Shown one piece after another: positions 1 to 9,469 of a DNA stretch of 64,000 bases. Below the pieces are notes generated by a model. The model had not been told where the DNA came from. It did not search any database and saw nothing but the letters and a program-made list of their open reading frames with translations. Origin of the DNA: Limnohabitans sp. MMS-10A-178 (lineage in GTDB: Bacteria > Pseudomonadota > Gammaproteobacteria > Burkholderiales > Burkholderiaceae_C); the NCBI RefSeq assembly GCF_003063375.1, contig NZ_NERY01000001.1:186001-250000 (forward strand), written 5' to 3'. Positions within the stretch are counted from its first letter, which is position 1. Each line of letters opens with the position of its first letter. A program made the position numbers and the translations under genes.

Positions 1-255
1 CCCAAAGCGGTATGGTTAGGTGCCATGGTGCCCAAACGATGGGCCAGACGTGCCGTCACGCGCAATGCCATCAAAAGACAAATTTATGTCATCAGCGCGC
101 AGTACGAAGTTCGCATGCCATGTGCTGCCCATGTGGTTCGACTGCGTGCTGGGTTTGATCGCACGCAATTTATCAGCGCCACTTCTACCCTTCTTAAGCA
201 AGCCGTCCGACTTGAACTAGAACAATTGTTCGAACGCGCAGCGAGGCCCGCATGA
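1..255 (+). CDS. rnpA: Ribonuclease P protein component (5' end missing)
   Basis: Protein subunit of RNase P, which helps the catalytic RNA remove 5' leaders from precursor tRNAs. Only the C-terminal 84 codons are present; the reading frame is open from base 1, so the start lies left of the window. The family signature is visible as RRAVTRNAIKRQ (bases 52-87), the conserved basic RNR helix. The stop TGA at 253-255 overlaps the yidD start as ATGA, so the two are translationally coupled. The rnpA-yidD-yidC-mnmE order is the classic block next to oriC; rpmH should be just upstream. Confidence 0.93.
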   Translation, partial: PKAVWLGAMVPKRWARRAVTRNAIKRQIYVISAQYEVRMPCAAHVVRLRAGFDRTQFISATSTLLKQAVRLELEQLFERAARPA

Positions 256-536
256 TTCAACAGCTGTTCATCGGCATTGTGAAAGGTTATCGCCTTTTGC
301 TCAGCCCTTGGTTAGGATCGGCATGTCGGTTTGAGCCCACCTGCTCCGCCTATGCCTTGGATGCTTTAAAGCAGCATGGCGCTGGCGCTGGCAGTTATCT
401 CACCCTCAAACGCCTAGGCCGTTGCCACCCATGGTGTGATGGCGGTCATGATCCGGTGCCAGACCAGGCGCCTCAATGGCTTTCGCGTCTATTGCATCAC
501 CCCTTAACTCACCCCTCTTCGAAAAAGTCTCCATGA
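252..536 (+). CDS. yidD: Membrane protein insertion efficiency factor YidD
   Basis: Small (94 aa) protein that assists YidC/Sec-dependent insertion of inner-membrane proteins. The family core is clear: an amphipathic N-terminus, then the cysteine motif CRFEPTCSAYA and the downstream RCHPWCDGGHDPVP segment. It overlaps rnpA by ATGA at its start and yidC by ATGA at its end (yidC starts at 533), so the three genes form one translationally coupled run. Typical YidD is 70-90 residues; the last 20 residues here are low in conservation. Confidence 0.93.
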   Translation: MIQQLFIGIVKGYRLLLSPWLGSACRFEPTCSAYALDALKQHGAGAGSYLTLKRLGRCHPWCDGGHDPVPDQAPQWLSRLLHHPLTHPSSKKSP

Positions 537-2233
537 ACGATATTCGCCGCACCTTTTTATGGGTCATTTTTGGCTTCTCCATGGTTCTACTCTGGGACCA
601 ATGGCAAATTTACAACGGAAACAAAGCCACGTTCTTCCCTGCGCCGCCTGCCGCAACGGCTGAGAAACCAGTTACAGCCCCAGCCTCAGCAGCCAAAGAC
701 TTGCCCGTTGCATCGGTGGCCAATCCAGCGGCCAACACAACGGCCGGCCCCTCACAAGTGCCCAGCTCTGCAACCATGCCAGTGGCCACGGCTCAACAAC
801 GCATTGAGGTGAGCACCGATGTTCTCAAACTCAGCTTTGACACAGAAGGTGGCTCGCTGGTGCGCTCTGAATTCTTGAAATTTGGCGACACCATTGACCA
901 GCAAAAACCTTTTGTGCTGCTCGACGAAAGCAAAGCGCGGGTCTATTTGGCACAAACTGGCCTGATCGGTGGCCCTTTTGCTTCTCACAAAACACCCATG
1001 CAGTTCACTGGCGAGCGCGAGCTCAAAGCAGGTCAGAATGAATTGAACTTGACATTTGAGTCTGCCGACACGGGCGGCTTGAAGCTGATCAAAACATACA
1101 CCTTGACGCGCGGCAGCTACGCCATCAAGGTTTCTCACAAAGTCGTTAACACAGGCACAGCGCCCGCGGCTCCACAGCTGTATGTTCAGCTTGTGCGCGA
1201 TGGCAACAAGCCCGAAGGTGAGTCGGCTTTTTACATGACCTTCACTGGCCCCGCTATTTACACAGATGCTAAAAAATTCCAGAAGATTGAATTTAGCGAC
1301 ATCGAGAAAAGCAAAGCCGAGTTTGAAAAGACAACCCAACAAGGCTATGTGGCCATGGTGCAGCACTACTTTGCTTCTGCTTGGTTGTTGCCTGAAAACA
1401 CATACCGCGAAAACTTTGCACGCAAGGTCGATACCAACTTGTATGCCGTTGGCATGATCACCCCCTTGAATGAGGTTGCACCTGGGCAGAGCAAGTCAAT
1501 GGACGTCACTCTCTTTGTGGGACCTCAAGAAGAGAAAATGTTGGAGTCATTGGCACCAGGCTTGGAGTTGGTCAAAGACTATGGCTGGCTTACCGTTTTG
1601 GCAAAACCACTTTATTGGTTACTTGATCGCCTGTTCAGCATCTTGCAAAACTGGGGTTGGGCCATTGTGGCGCTGGTGTTCTTGATCAAGCTGGCCTTCT
1701 ATTGGCTCAATGCCAAGGCTTATTCCAGCATGGCCAAGATGAAAGCCATCAACCCTCGCATCATGGAAATGCGCGAGCGTCTCAAAGACAATCCTCAGCA
1801 AATGCAACAAGAGATGATGCGCATTTACCGCGAAGAGAAGGTCAACCCTATGGGCGGTTGCTTCCCCATCATGGTTCAGATTCCCGTGTTCATTGCTTTG
1901 TACTGGGTGCTCTTGTCTTCCGTTGAAATGCGCAACGCGCCATGGATTGGCTGGATTCATGATTTGTCAGCGCCCGATCCTTACTTCATCTTGCCCGTCA
2001 TCATGACGCTGTCTACTTTGCTGCAAACGGCACTCAACCCAGCGCCACCCGATCCCCTTCAAGCCAAGTTGATGTGGTTCATGCCACTCATCTTTAGCGT
2101 GATGTTTTTCTTCTTCCCATCGGGCCTGGTGCTGTATTGGATTACCAACAACATCTTGTCTATTGCACAGCAGTGGATGATCAATACCAGAATGGGTGTA
2201 CCGCCGCAGTTCAATCTGCCAAAATTCAAGTGA
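533..2233 (+). CDS. yidC: Membrane protein insertase YidC
   Basis: Inner-membrane insertase that folds and inserts membrane proteins alone or with SecYEG. I chose the ATG at 533 (566 aa) rather than an in-frame start 57 bases upstream: it gives the family N-terminus MNDIRRTFLWVIFGFSMVLL and an ATGA overlap with yidD. Residues about 7-25 form TM1. A Pro/Ala-rich linker follows, then the large periplasmic P1 domain (about 90-335), and from about 350 the conserved five-helix insertase core with the cytoplasmic helical hairpin (EMRERLKDNPQQMQQEMMR). The length is normal for Gram-negative YidC. Confidence 0.96.
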   Translation: MNDIRRTFLWVIFGFSMVLLWDQWQIYNGNKATFFPAPPAATAEKPVTAPASAAKDLPVASVANPAANTTAGPSQVPSSATMPVATAQQRIEVSTDVLKLSFDTEGGSLVRSEFLKFGDTIDQQKPFVLLDESKARVYLAQTGLIGGPFASHKTPMQFTGERELKAGQNELNLTFESADTGGLKLIKTYTLTRGSYAIKVSHKVVNTGTAPAAPQLYVQLVRDGNKPEGESAFYMTFTGPAIYTDAKKFQKIEFSDIEKSKAEFEKTTQQGYVAMVQHYFASAWLLPENTYRENFARKVDTNLYAVGMITPLNEVAPGQSKSMDVTLFVGPQEEKMLESLAPGLELVKDYGWLTVLAKPLYWLLDRLFSILQNWGWAIVALVFLIKLAFYWLNAKAYSSMAKMKAINPRIMEMRERLKDNPQQMQQEMMRIYREEKVNPMGGCFPIMVQIPVFIALYWVLLSSVEMRNAPWIGWIHDLSAPDPYFILPVIMTLSTLLQTALNPAPPDPLQAKLMWFMPLIFSVMFFFFPSGLVLYWITNNILSIAQQWMINTRMGVPPQFNLPKFK

Positions 2234-2285
2234 GTGCCCGTCTCACCAACACAGGATTGAATGTCCTGCTTTGAAATGACGCCAA

Positions 2286-2307
2286 CAGGGCCGCTCTAGC
2301 GGCCCTG
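2286..2307 (+). terminator. Hairpin after yidC
   Basis: A perfect 10-bp stem (2286-2295 with 2298-2307, GC-rich) with a 2-base loop follows yidC by about 50 bases. Only a weak T-rich run follows (around 2311-2330), so it may be an imperfect intrinsic terminator or a 3'-end protecting hairpin separating yidC from mnmE. Confidence 0.5.
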
Positions 2308-2379
2308 ATGCTTTGATCGATTGCCTTTTAAATCCAATTCATCCTTATAAGTTCCAATAAGCTCCATTAGATTGCTGCC

Positions 2380-3822
2380 ATGTTGTCTCGCCACCAAGAT
2401 CCCATCATTGCAATTGCCACAGCACCTGGCAGGGGCGCGGTGGGCATCGTGCGTGTGTCAGGCCCTCAGCTGAAAGTTTGGGCAGAGGCGTTTTGTGGCA
2501 AGCCTCTTCAGGCGCGCCAAGCGCACTACTTGCCAATCAACGATGCCAAGGGCGAGCCCATTGATCAAGGTCTGGCCATTTTCTTTCCGGGTCCCCATTC
2601 CTACACGGGAGAGGATGTGCTCGAGTTACAAGCCCATGGCGGGCCGGTGGTCTTGCAGCTGCTTTTGGCCAGGTGCATCGAGTTGGCACAAACGCCCCAC
2701 CCCCACACTGGCCAAGCCCTGCTTCCAGAACTGCGCTTGGCGCAACCCGGCGAGTTCACACAGCGCGCTTTTCTCAACGACAAAATTGACTTGGCACAGG
2801 CCGAGGCCATTGCCGACTTGATAGACGCTTCGACCAGTGCCGCAGCACGCAGCGCCAGCCGTTCGTTGGCTGGCGATTTCTCCAAAGAAATTCACACCCT
2901 GCGTGACGGCTTGGTGCACTTGCGCATGTTGGTAGAGGCCACTTTAGATTTTCCCGAAGAGGAAATTGATTTTTTACAAAAGGCCGATGCACAAGGACAG
3001 CTTGAGCGACTTCAAGCACAGCTCAACAAGGTCTTGTTGCGAACACAACAAGGGGCCTTGTTGCGTGAGGGCATCAAGGTGGTGATTGCCGGGCAGCCCA
3101 ATGCCGGCAAAAGCTCTTTGCTCAATGCCTTGGCGGGCGCTGAGTTGGCCATCGTGACGCCCATTGCAGGCACCACGCGCGATGTGGTGCAGCAAACCAT
3201 TCAAATTGAAGGTGTGCCTGTTCACATCATTGACACAGCGGGACTGCGCGAAGGCGAGGGCATTGATGAGGTTGAACAAATTGGCATTCAGCGCGCATGG
3301 GCCCAAATTGCAGATGCCGATGCTGTACTGTTTTTGCATGACCTCACTCGCCAGACTGCGCCAGCTTATGTTCAAGCCGATCAACAAATTCAAGATAGCC
3401 TGTCTCAGCAGTTACCCAAGAGCGTCGCTTTGTTGCATGTCTGGAACAAATTTGACTTGGCACCGTCTGCTCAAAACTCAGCTGAGTTGGGTAGTCAGGC
3501 GCATCCAAGCCATGATGTTTTTCTGTCTGCCAAAACCGGTCACGGCATTGAACAGCTTCGAGCCAAGCTGCTTCAAACAGCAGGCTGGCAACCTGCCAAC
3601 GAAGGTTTGTACTTGGCTCGAGAACGGCATGTTCAAGCGCTTCAACGCGTGCAATCTCACCTTGAAATAGCCGATGGCCATTTGCGTACACAGGCGCAAT
3701 CTTTGGATTTGTTGGCCGAAGAGTTGCGGTTGTCGCAAACGGCATTGAATGAAATCACAGGCGAGTTCAACGCTGACGATTTGCTGGGCGTAATTTTTTC
3801 CAGCTTTTGTATCGGAAAATAA
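2380..3822 (+). CDS. mnmE: tRNA modification GTPase MnmE
   Basis: GTPase that with MnmG builds the 5-carboxymethylaminomethyl group on U34 of several tRNAs. 480 aa, slightly long for the family. Domains in order: N-terminal tetrahydrofolate-binding TrmE domain (about 1-125), helical domain interrupted by the G domain (P-loop GQPNAGKSS at 238-246, switch GTTRD, DTAGLRE), and the invariant C-terminal FCIGK that carries the catalytic cysteine. ATG at 2380. The ABC transporter gene follows within 3 bases. The block yidC-mnmE is conserved around oriC in many proteobacteria. Confidence 0.96.
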   Translation: MLSRHQDPIIAIATAPGRGAVGIVRVSGPQLKVWAEAFCGKPLQARQAHYLPINDAKGEPIDQGLAIFFPGPHSYTGEDVLELQAHGGPVVLQLLLARCIELAQTPHPHTGQALLPELRLAQPGEFTQRAFLNDKIDLAQAEAIADLIDASTSAAARSASRSLAGDFSKEIHTLRDGLVHLRMLVEATLDFPEEEIDFLQKADAQGQLERLQAQLNKVLLRTQQGALLREGIKVVIAGQPNAGKSSLLNALAGAELAIVTPIAGTTRDVVQQTIQIEGVPVHIIDTAGLREGEGIDEVEQIGIQRAWAQIADADAVLFLHDLTRQTAPAYVQADQQIQDSLSQQLPKSVALLHVWNKFDLAPSAQNSAELGSQAHPSHDVFLSAKTGHGIEQLRAKLLQTAGWQPANEGLYLARERHVQALQRVQSHLEIADGHLRTQAQSLDLLAEELRLSQTALNEITGEFNADDLLGVIFSSFCIGK

Positions 3823-3825
3823 AAG

Positions 3826-5613
3826 ATGGCCAAGTCACCCGCAATCGATCGTCCCGCCCCCAAGAGTCCCAAGTCTTTGAGTGGGCTGTTGCCTTTTTTA
3901 AAACCCTATCGATTGCAAATTGGCCTGGCCATGGTGTTTTTGGTGTTGGCTGCCGCTTCCACCTTGGTGTTTCCAATTGCGCTGCGGCAATTGATCGACA
4001 ACGGTTTGCAACACCCCGATCCTGGCGAGCAAGCCATGGCGCTGCGCGGCAATTTCATGATGTTGTTTGGCGTGGCCGTGGCATTGGGTTTGTTTTCGGC
4101 CGCACGATTTTTCACCGTGAGTTGGCTGGGTGAACGTGTCACCACCGATTTGCGCAATGCGGTTTACAGCCACGTGCTGGAACAAAGTCCTGCATTTTTT
4201 GAGACCACCCCCACGGGTGAAGTCATTAGCCGACTGGTCGCAGACACCACCTTGGTGCAAACCGTGGTGGGCAGCTCTTTGTCGATGGGACTTCGCAACG
4301 CAGTGATGGGCGTTGGTGCTTTGGCCATGCTGGTGTGGGCGCACCCCACGGTCATGTTGCAATTGGTGGTCACCGTGGTGCTGGTGGTTTGGCCGGCCAC
4401 ACTTTATGGCCGAAGAGTTCGGCGCTTGTCGCGTGCCAGCCAAGACCGGGTGGCCGATGCCAGCAGCATTGCCACTGAAGTTTTGAATGCCATGTCGGTG
4501 GTGAAAAGCTACACCGCCGAAACTCGCGAAGCAAAGCGCTTTTCAAGCGCGACGGAGCAAGGCTTTCAAACGGCCATCCGCCGCACACGTGCTCGCTCTG
4601 TACTGGTTGCCTTCATCATCATTGCCAACGCCGCCTTCTTGCTGTGGGGCTTGTATCAGGGCACGCAAGCTGTTTTGGCTGGCGAGCTTTCTGCTGGCCA
4701 GCTGGGTCAGGCTGTTTTGTACGTCATTATTTTTGCAGGCGCCGTGGCGGTTCTGGGCGAAACCTATGGCGACTTGCTGCGCGCTGCAGGGGCCACTGAG
4801 CGGCTCATGGAGTTATTGGGCAGCACATCGCCCGTTCAATCGCCAAACAAACCCGTGACGTCAACGCCGCCCACAACGGGCAGCACTTTGGCATTCCAAT
4901 CGATCCAGTTTCATTACCCTTCAAGGCCCTCCCAGTTGGCACTTCAAGACTTCTCGGTAGACATCGCGGCAGGTCAAACAGTGGCATTGGTTGGCCCCAG
5001 TGGAGCCGGCAAAACCACACTCTTTGCTTTGCTGCTGCGCTACTACGACCCCCAACTTGGTCAGATTGTGTTGGACGGTGTGCCCATCCAAAACCTCAGC
5101 CTGCACGACCTTCGACAACGCATTGGCATCGTGCCCCAAGAACCTGTGCTTTTTTCAAGCAGTGCCATGGACAACATCCGATACGGCAAGCCAGACGCCA
5201 CCGACGAAGAGGTTCGCGCTGCCGCTGTGGCGGCCTTTGCAGATGAATTCATCGTTGACTTGCCAGACGGCTACAACACGTTCTTGGGTGAGCGCGGCGT
5301 GCGCTTGTCGGGTGGCCAGCGACAACGCATTGCCATCGCACGTGCCATGCTCAAAAATCCACCGCTCTTGTTACTGGATGAAGCCACCAGCGCCTTGGAC
5401 GCACACAGTGAGCGCATGGTTCAAGCGGCGTTGGAGTCTGCCATGCGCGGCCGTACCACCTTGGTCATTGCGCACCGACTTGCCACCGTTCAAAAGGCGG
5501 ATCAAATTTTGGTGCTTGAGCATGGCCGCCTTGTCGAGCAGGGCAAGCACTTGGAACTGGTTGCCATGGGCGGCATTTATGCGGGCTTGGCCGCACTTCA
5601 GTTCAACGCTTGA
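3826..5613 (+). CDS. ABC exporter, fused membrane and ATPase domains (MsbA-like)
   Basis: Half-transporter of 595 aa that should act as a homodimer in the inner membrane. An ABC type-1 transmembrane domain with six predicted helices spans about 25-310. The nucleotide-binding domain has Walker A GPSGAGKTT (390-398), the signature LSGGQ (494-498), Walker B LLLLDE (514-519) and the H-loop in VIAHRLAT. The family (HlyB/MsbA/BmrA) exports lipids, peptides or drugs; the sequence does not reveal the substrate. It starts 3 bases after mnmE and ends convergent with apt. MsbA itself is possible given LPS genes nearby, but multidrug or lipid exporters of this class look alike, so no symbol is given. Confidence 0.9.
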   Translation: MAKSPAIDRPAPKSPKSLSGLLPFLKPYRLQIGLAMVFLVLAAASTLVFPIALRQLIDNGLQHPDPGEQAMALRGNFMMLFGVAVALGLFSAARFFTVSWLGERVTTDLRNAVYSHVLEQSPAFFETTPTGEVISRLVADTTLVQTVVGSSLSMGLRNAVMGVGALAMLVWAHPTVMLQLVVTVVLVVWPATLYGRRVRRLSRASQDRVADASSIATEVLNAMSVVKSYTAETREAKRFSSATEQGFQTAIRRTRARSVLVAFIIIANAAFLLWGLYQGTQAVLAGELSAGQLGQAVLYVIIFAGAVAVLGETYGDLLRAAGATERLMELLGSTSPVQSPNKPVTSTPPTTGSTLAFQSIQFHYPSRPSQLALQDFSVDIAAGQTVALVGPSGAGKTTLFALLLRYYDPQLGQIVLDGVPIQNLSLHDLRQRIGIVPQEPVLFSSSAMDNIRYGKPDATDEEVRAAAVAAFADEFIVDLPDGYNTFLGERGVRLSGGQRQRIAIARAMLKNPPLLLLDEATSALDAHSERMVQAALESAMRGRTTLVIAHRLATVQKADQILVLEHGRLVEQGKHLELVAMGGIYAGLAALQFNA

Positions 5614-5641
5614 AAGTTTTGATTGCCACAGAGACTGCGGG

Positions 5642-6256
5642 TCAATGTCCCTCAAAATTCACCAAAGTGAACAAGGGCAAACCAGCCTCCAGCAGTTTTT
5701 GCGAGCCGCCTAGTTCGGGCAAATCGACAATGGCAGCACCCTCAATTACTTCTGCGCCCAGTTTTTCGAGCAGCTTCATGCCTGCCATCATGGTGCCACC
5801 TGTTGCAATCAAGTCATCAATCAGTAGCACCCTTTGTCCAGGCTTGACGGCATCGGTGTGCAACTCAACGGTGGCCGTGCCATATTCGAGTTCGTAGGTT
5901 TCTTCTACCGTGGTGAAAGGCAACTTGCCTTTCTTGCGGATAGGCACAAAACCAACATTCAATTCGTAGGCCACCACGGCCCCCAAAATAAATCCACGCG
6001 CATCCAAACCGGCCACCACATCGGGCCGCATGGAAGGCGCCATGTACCGATGGACAAAGGCGTCAATCAATACTCGAAAGACTCGGGGGTTTTGAAGCAA
6101 GGGCGTGATGTCGCGAAACTGCACGCCTGCCACTGTCCAATCTGGCACAGTTCGGATGTTATTTTTCAAATAGTCATTCACTGACAAAGCCATCTCGTCA
6201 GAAGCACCCACAGCATTTCTGCCCGAAACTGAACCCGTCCTCAATCCTTGACTCAT
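5642..6256 (-). CDS. apt: Adenine phosphoribosyltransferase
   Basis: Purine salvage enzyme converting adenine and PRPP to AMP. The PRPP-binding signature [13 protein letters not shown] lies near residues 143-155, and the core [16 protein letters not shown] is typical of bacterial Apt. Start choice: ATG at 6256 has a GGAG eight bases upstream, giving 204 aa. A GTG three codons earlier (6265) and an ATG at 6193 (183 aa, the usual family N-terminus) are alternatives. With the 6256 start the protein carries about 20 unconserved N-terminal residues. It is transcribed against the ABC transporter, and its upstream region faces kdsD divergently. Confidence 0.93.
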   Translation of the reverse strand: MSQGLRTGSVSGRNAVGASDEMALSVNDYLKNNIRTVPDWTVAGVQFRDITPLLQNPRVFRVLIDAFVHRYMAPSMRPDVVAGLDARGFILGAVVAYELNVGFVPIRKKGKLPFTTVEETYELEYGTATVELHTDAVKPGQRVLLIDDLIATGGTMMAGMKLLEKLGAEVIEGAAIVDLPELGGSQKLLEAGLPLFTLVNFEGH

Positions 6257-6323
6257 TGCCGCCACTCCACGTTCAAACCAACATCATAGTCACGCTTGGG
6301 CCATCCATCGCTAAAATAGTGCC

Positions 6324-7301
6324 ATGTCATTTAACCCAGACCAAGCCCTCCAACTCGCCCGCGAGACTTTGGACATCGAGGCACAGGCCCTGATGGGCCT
6401 CAAATCTCGTTTGGACTCACGCTTTGCGCAAGCTGTTCAAATGATGCTCAACGTCAAGGGCCGAGTGGTGGTCACCGGCATGGGCAAGAGCGGCCACATT
6501 GGCTCCAAAATAGCAGCCACGCTGGCCTCCACAGGCACGCCCGCCATGTTTGTGCACCCCGGCGAAGCCAGCCACGGCGACCTGGGCATGATCAAAGCCG
6601 TCGACGTGGTTCTGGCCATTTCCAACAGCGGAGAAAGCGACGAGCTGGTCTCCATCCTGCCCGTCTTAAAAAGACTGGGCGTTCCCCTCATTGCCATGAC
6701 AGGCGGCATGAGCTCTGCGCTGGCCAAACATGCAGATGTGGTTCTAGACAGCAGCGTCGACAAAGAAGCCTGCCCCCTCAATTTGGCCCCTACGGCCAGC
6801 ACCACCGCGCAATTGGCTTTGGGCGATGCGTTGGCTGTGGCCTTGCTAGACGCGCGCGGCTTCAAAGCAGAAGACTTTGCGCGCTCGCATCCTGGCGGCT
6901 CTTTGGGTCGGCGCTTGCTCACGCATGTGGGCGATGTGATGCGCAAAGACGGCGATGTGCCAGCTGTTTTGCCTGAAGCCAGCTTTTCTGATCTCATGCG
7001 CGAAATGAGCCACAAAGGCTTGGGCGCATCGGCCATTGTGGATGCCAATCACCAAGTCCTCGGCATTTTCACCGATGGCGATTTAAGGCGCCTGATCGAA
7101 AAAGGGGTCGACCTGCGAGCCCTTCAGGCCAAAGATGTGATGCACGCCAAGCCCCGAACCGTGCAACAAGACGCCTTGGCAGTCGATGCCGCAGAGCTCA
7201 TGGAGCAATTCAAAATCACCAGCGTTTTGGTGGTCAATGCCTCTGGCACTTTGTGCGGCGCACTCAACAGCAATGACTTGATGCGCGCCAAAGTCATCTA
7301 A
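6324..7301 (+). CDS. kdsD: Arabinose-5-phosphate isomerase (KpsF/GutQ family)
   Basis: Interconverts D-ribulose 5-phosphate and D-arabinose 5-phosphate, the first step to Kdo for LPS core. 325 aa with the standard architecture: N-terminal SIS sugar-isomerase domain (about 35-170, with VVTGMGKSGHIGSKIAATLASTGTPA) and two C-terminal CBS domains (about 210-325, with FTDGDLRRLIEKG). It is first in the run kdsD-kdsC-lptC. The length and motif match KdsD/KpsF; a paralogue used for capsule would look the same, but the kdsC-lptC neighbourhood supports the LPS role. Confidence 0.94.
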   Translation: MSFNPDQALQLARETLDIEAQALMGLKSRLDSRFAQAVQMMLNVKGRVVVTGMGKSGHIGSKIAATLASTGTPAMFVHPGEASHGDLGMIKAVDVVLAISNSGESDELVSILPVLKRLGVPLIAMTGGMSSALAKHADVVLDSSVDKEACPLNLAPTASTTAQLALGDALAVALLDARGFKAEDFARSHPGGSLGRRLLTHVGDVMRKDGDVPAVLPEASFSDLMREMSHKGLGASAIVDANHQVLGIFTDGDLRRLIEKGVDLRALQAKDVMHAKPRTVQQDALAVDAAELMEQFKITSVLVVNASGTLCGALNSNDLMRAKVI

Positions 7302-7348
7302 GCCACTGGCACGCACCCTTCACCGTCATCGCACTCAAAACCCACACC

Positions 7349-7915
7349 ATGCAAACCATTCAGCCTGCCTTGCAATTTGCACCCGAACTGCTGCTGCAAG
7401 CACAGGGCATCAAAGTGGTCTTTTTTGATGTGGATGGTGTGCTAACCGATGGTGGTTTGTATTTTTCTGAACATGGCGAAACGCTGAAGCGTTTCAACAC
7501 CTTGGATGGCCACGGCCTCAAGCTGTTAAAGCACGCAGGCATCACTCCCGTGATCATCACAGGCCGAGACTCAGCGCCGCTCAGAGTGAGGCTCAAAGCC
7601 CTTGGCATTGAGCATGCTCGGTTTGGCACCGAAGACAAGCTGCCAGCTGCTGAAGATTATTTGAAGCAACTTGGCTTAGGTTGGCATCAAGCCGCCGCCA
7701 TGGGCGATGATTGGCCCGACCTGCCCATGATGCAAAGGGCAGCCATGGCCTGTGCGCCCCTCAACGCCCATGCCCAAGCATTGGCCTTGGCTCACTTTGT
7801 CACAAGCCGCCCCGGTGGATCTGGCGCCGTGCGAGATTTTTGTGATTTGTTGGTGGTTGCAAGTGGGCACTACGCACAATTGCTTTCACGCGTTGGAACG
7901 TCATCGGCCGCATGA
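7349..7915 (+). CDS. kdsC: 3-deoxy-D-manno-octulosonate-8-phosphate phosphatase
   Basis: HAD-superfamily C0-type phosphatase removing phosphate from Kdo-8-P in LPS precursor synthesis. 188 aa; nucleophile motif FFDVDGVLTDGG with Asp27 and Asp29, VIITGRDS as motif II, and GDDWPDLPMM as motif IV (most homologues have Leu or Ile where Trp stands here). As in other KdsC proteins there is no cap domain, so it should be an oligomer. The stop TGA at 7913-7915 overlaps the lptC ATG at 7912, indicating coupling. Confidence 0.93.
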   Translation: MQTIQPALQFAPELLLQAQGIKVVFFDVDGVLTDGGLYFSEHGETLKRFNTLDGHGLKLLKHAGITPVIITGRDSAPLRVRLKALGIEHARFGTEDKLPAAEDYLKQLGLGWHQAAAMGDDWPDLPMMQRAAMACAPLNAHAQALALAHFVTSRPGGSGAVRDFCDLLVVASGHYAQLLSRVGTSSAA

Positions 7916-8520
7916 TGAACCGATTGAGACTTGCCATTGATCGCTTGGCCCTTTATTTGCCGGCAGTGCTCATGGCAATTTTTGCTTTAGGCAGTTGGTG
8001 GCTGGTTCGCAGTCTGCCCACTTTCTTCAATGAAGCCGCCCCCAAACCAGTTCGCCAAGAACCAGACTATTACTTAAAGAGTTTTTCAGTCAAATCTTTT
8101 GACAGCCATGGCCGCTTGTTGCGCGAGCTCAGTGGCGATCAAGCTCAGCACTTCCCCAACACCGACACCTTAGACATTCGCAATGTGCAACTGCGTGGAC
8201 AAAGTTTGGAAGGCCAGCGTGTCAATGCTTCGGCTGATCGAGCTCTTGCCAAAGGCGATGGCAGCTTGATCACCTTGTCAGGCAACGTGCAAATCACGCA
8301 AATCCCGAGCACCGCCAAGGGTCTGCAAACGCCCACGGTCATGCGCAGTCAAGAAATCAAGGCCTACTTGGATGAAGAGCGCTTGGTAAGCGACGTGCCC
8401 ATCGAAATTCGGCGTGGTTCAGATGCATTTTCTGCCCAAGCCATGAAAATGAACAGCAAAACGGGTGACTATGAATTGAGCGGCAAAGTCCGCGGCGTGG
8501 TTCACCCCGACAAGCGCTGA
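7912..8520 (+). CDS. lptC: LPS export ABC transporter periplasmic protein LptC
   Basis: Bitopic inner-membrane protein that receives LPS from LptB2FG and passes it to LptA. 202 aa: a short cytoplasmic N-terminus, one TM helix (about 14-35, LALYLPAVLMAIFALGSWWL) and a periplasmic beta-jellyroll of the LptA/OstA type, with the family pattern around DYYLKSFSVKSFDSHGRLLRE. It overlaps kdsC by ATGA. The usual next genes lptA and lptB are not found after it in this window; a short-chain dehydrogenase follows instead. Confidence 0.93.
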   Translation: MMNRLRLAIDRLALYLPAVLMAIFALGSWWLVRSLPTFFNEAAPKPVRQEPDYYLKSFSVKSFDSHGRLLRELSGDQAQHFPNTDTLDIRNVQLRGQSLEGQRVNASADRALAKGDGSLITLSGNVQITQIPSTAKGLQTPTVMRSQEIKAYLDEERLVSDVPIEIRRGSDAFSAQAMKMNSKTGDYELSGKVRGVVHPDKR

Positions 8521-8560
8521 TCGCCATTGGTTCAGCACCCCTCACATTAGAAAGACATAC

Positions 8561-9358
8561 ATGCGCCCATTGGTTTTCATCACGGGTGCCTCTAGCGGCA
8601 TTGGTCAGGCACTTGCGCTTCGCTACCACCAAGCCGGCTGGCGGCTTGCCTTGGTGGCTCGAAGAGTTGCAGACATGCAGGCTTGGCTCAATGACCAAGG
8701 TATTTCCGCTGAAGAGGCCAGGTGCTATGGGGCCGATGTGAGCGATGCCAACAGCATCATTGACGCAGCCAAGGCTTGCCTGGCTGCGCAAGGTGTGCCC
8801 ACCGTGGTGATAGCCAATGCGGGCATCAGCATTGGCATGGACACCCAAGTGCGCGAAGATTTAGAAGTGATGCAGAAGGTGATGCAGACCAATGTGATGG
8901 GCATGGCTGCCACCTTTCACCCCTTTTTGGAGGCCATGAAAGCGCAGGCTGCCAACCCAACATCGCCCCAAAAAGCGGGCACCTTGGTTGGCATTGCCAG
9001 TGTGGCCGGCATTCGCGGCATGCCAGGTCATGCGGCCTATTGCGCCAGCAAGGCCGCCGCCATCAGCTACTGCGAAAGTCTGCGCGGCGAGCTCAAGTCG
9101 CAAGGACTTCGAGTCGTTACTTTGGCGCCCGGCTATATTCAAACGCCCTTAACTCAAAAAAATAAATTCCCAATGCCTTTTTTAATGACCGCAGACGACT
9201 TTGCATCTGAAGCCTTCAAAGCCATTGAAAAAGGTGTCAGCTTTAAGGTAATTCCTGCACCCATGGCTTGGGTTGCCCGCATTTTGCGCATCTTGCCCGA
9301 TGTCTTTTTTGACCGCCTGTTTAAAAATCAGCCCAGAAAGCACCGCGCCAACCATTGA
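8561..9358 (+). CDS. Short-chain dehydrogenase/reductase
   Basis: Classical SDR of 265 aa. NAD(P)-binding TGASSGIG at residues 8-15, the stabilising NAG in IANAGIS, a catalytic serine in the ASVAG segment, and Tyr160/Lys164 in YCASK. The substrate cannot be read from sequence. It sits 40 bases after lptC on the same strand and is followed by a strong terminator, so it may be the last gene of the kdsD operon. A C-terminal hydrophobic/basic segment (PMAWVARILRILPDVFFDRLF) resembles membrane-associated SDRs acting on lipids, which would fit an envelope role; this is inference. Confidence 0.88.
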   Translation: MRPLVFITGASSGIGQALALRYHQAGWRLALVARRVADMQAWLNDQGISAEEARCYGADVSDANSIIDAAKACLAAQGVPTVVIANAGISIGMDTQVREDLEVMQKVMQTNVMGMAATFHPFLEAMKAQAANPTSPQKAGTLVGIASVAGIRGMPGHAAYCASKAAAISYCESLRGELKSQGLRVVTLAPGYIQTPLTQKNKFPMPFLMTADDFASEAFKAIEKGVSFKVIPAPMAWVARILRILPDVFFDRLFKNQPRKHRANH

Positions 9359-9394
9359 ATTTCTGTGTCGCGTCTTAGCAAAAAAGGCCAGACA

Positions 9395-9428
9395 TGAAAA
9401 AAGCCCTGCATGCAGGGCTTCTTTTTTG
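9395..9428. terminator. Bidirectional intrinsic terminator
   Basis: A perfect stem AAGCCCTGCA/TGCAGGGCTT (9401-9420) is flanked by an A-run on the left (9397-9402) and a T-run on the right (9422-9427), so it can end transcription from both sides. It lies between the convergent SDR gene (ends 9358) and the RRM gene (minus strand, ends 9470). Confidence 0.88.
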
Positions 9429-9450
9429 ACTCACACCCTCAGGTGTGAGT
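9429..9450. terminator. Second stem-loop next to the bidirectional terminator
   Basis: Perfect 9-bp inverted repeat (9429-9437 with 9442-9450, loop CTCA), 20 bases from the stop of the RRM gene. Read on the minus strand it precedes the A/T run and the main hairpin, so it could be the first of a tandem terminator or a 3'-UTR protecting structure for the RRM mRNA. Confidence 0.55.
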
Positions 9451-9469
9451 GTGCAGGTATTGCGAGCGA

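Noticed and set aside
752..1366. 204-codon minus-strand ORF opposite yidC
   Set aside because: Lies wholly inside the YidC periplasmic domain frame with no motif of its own.
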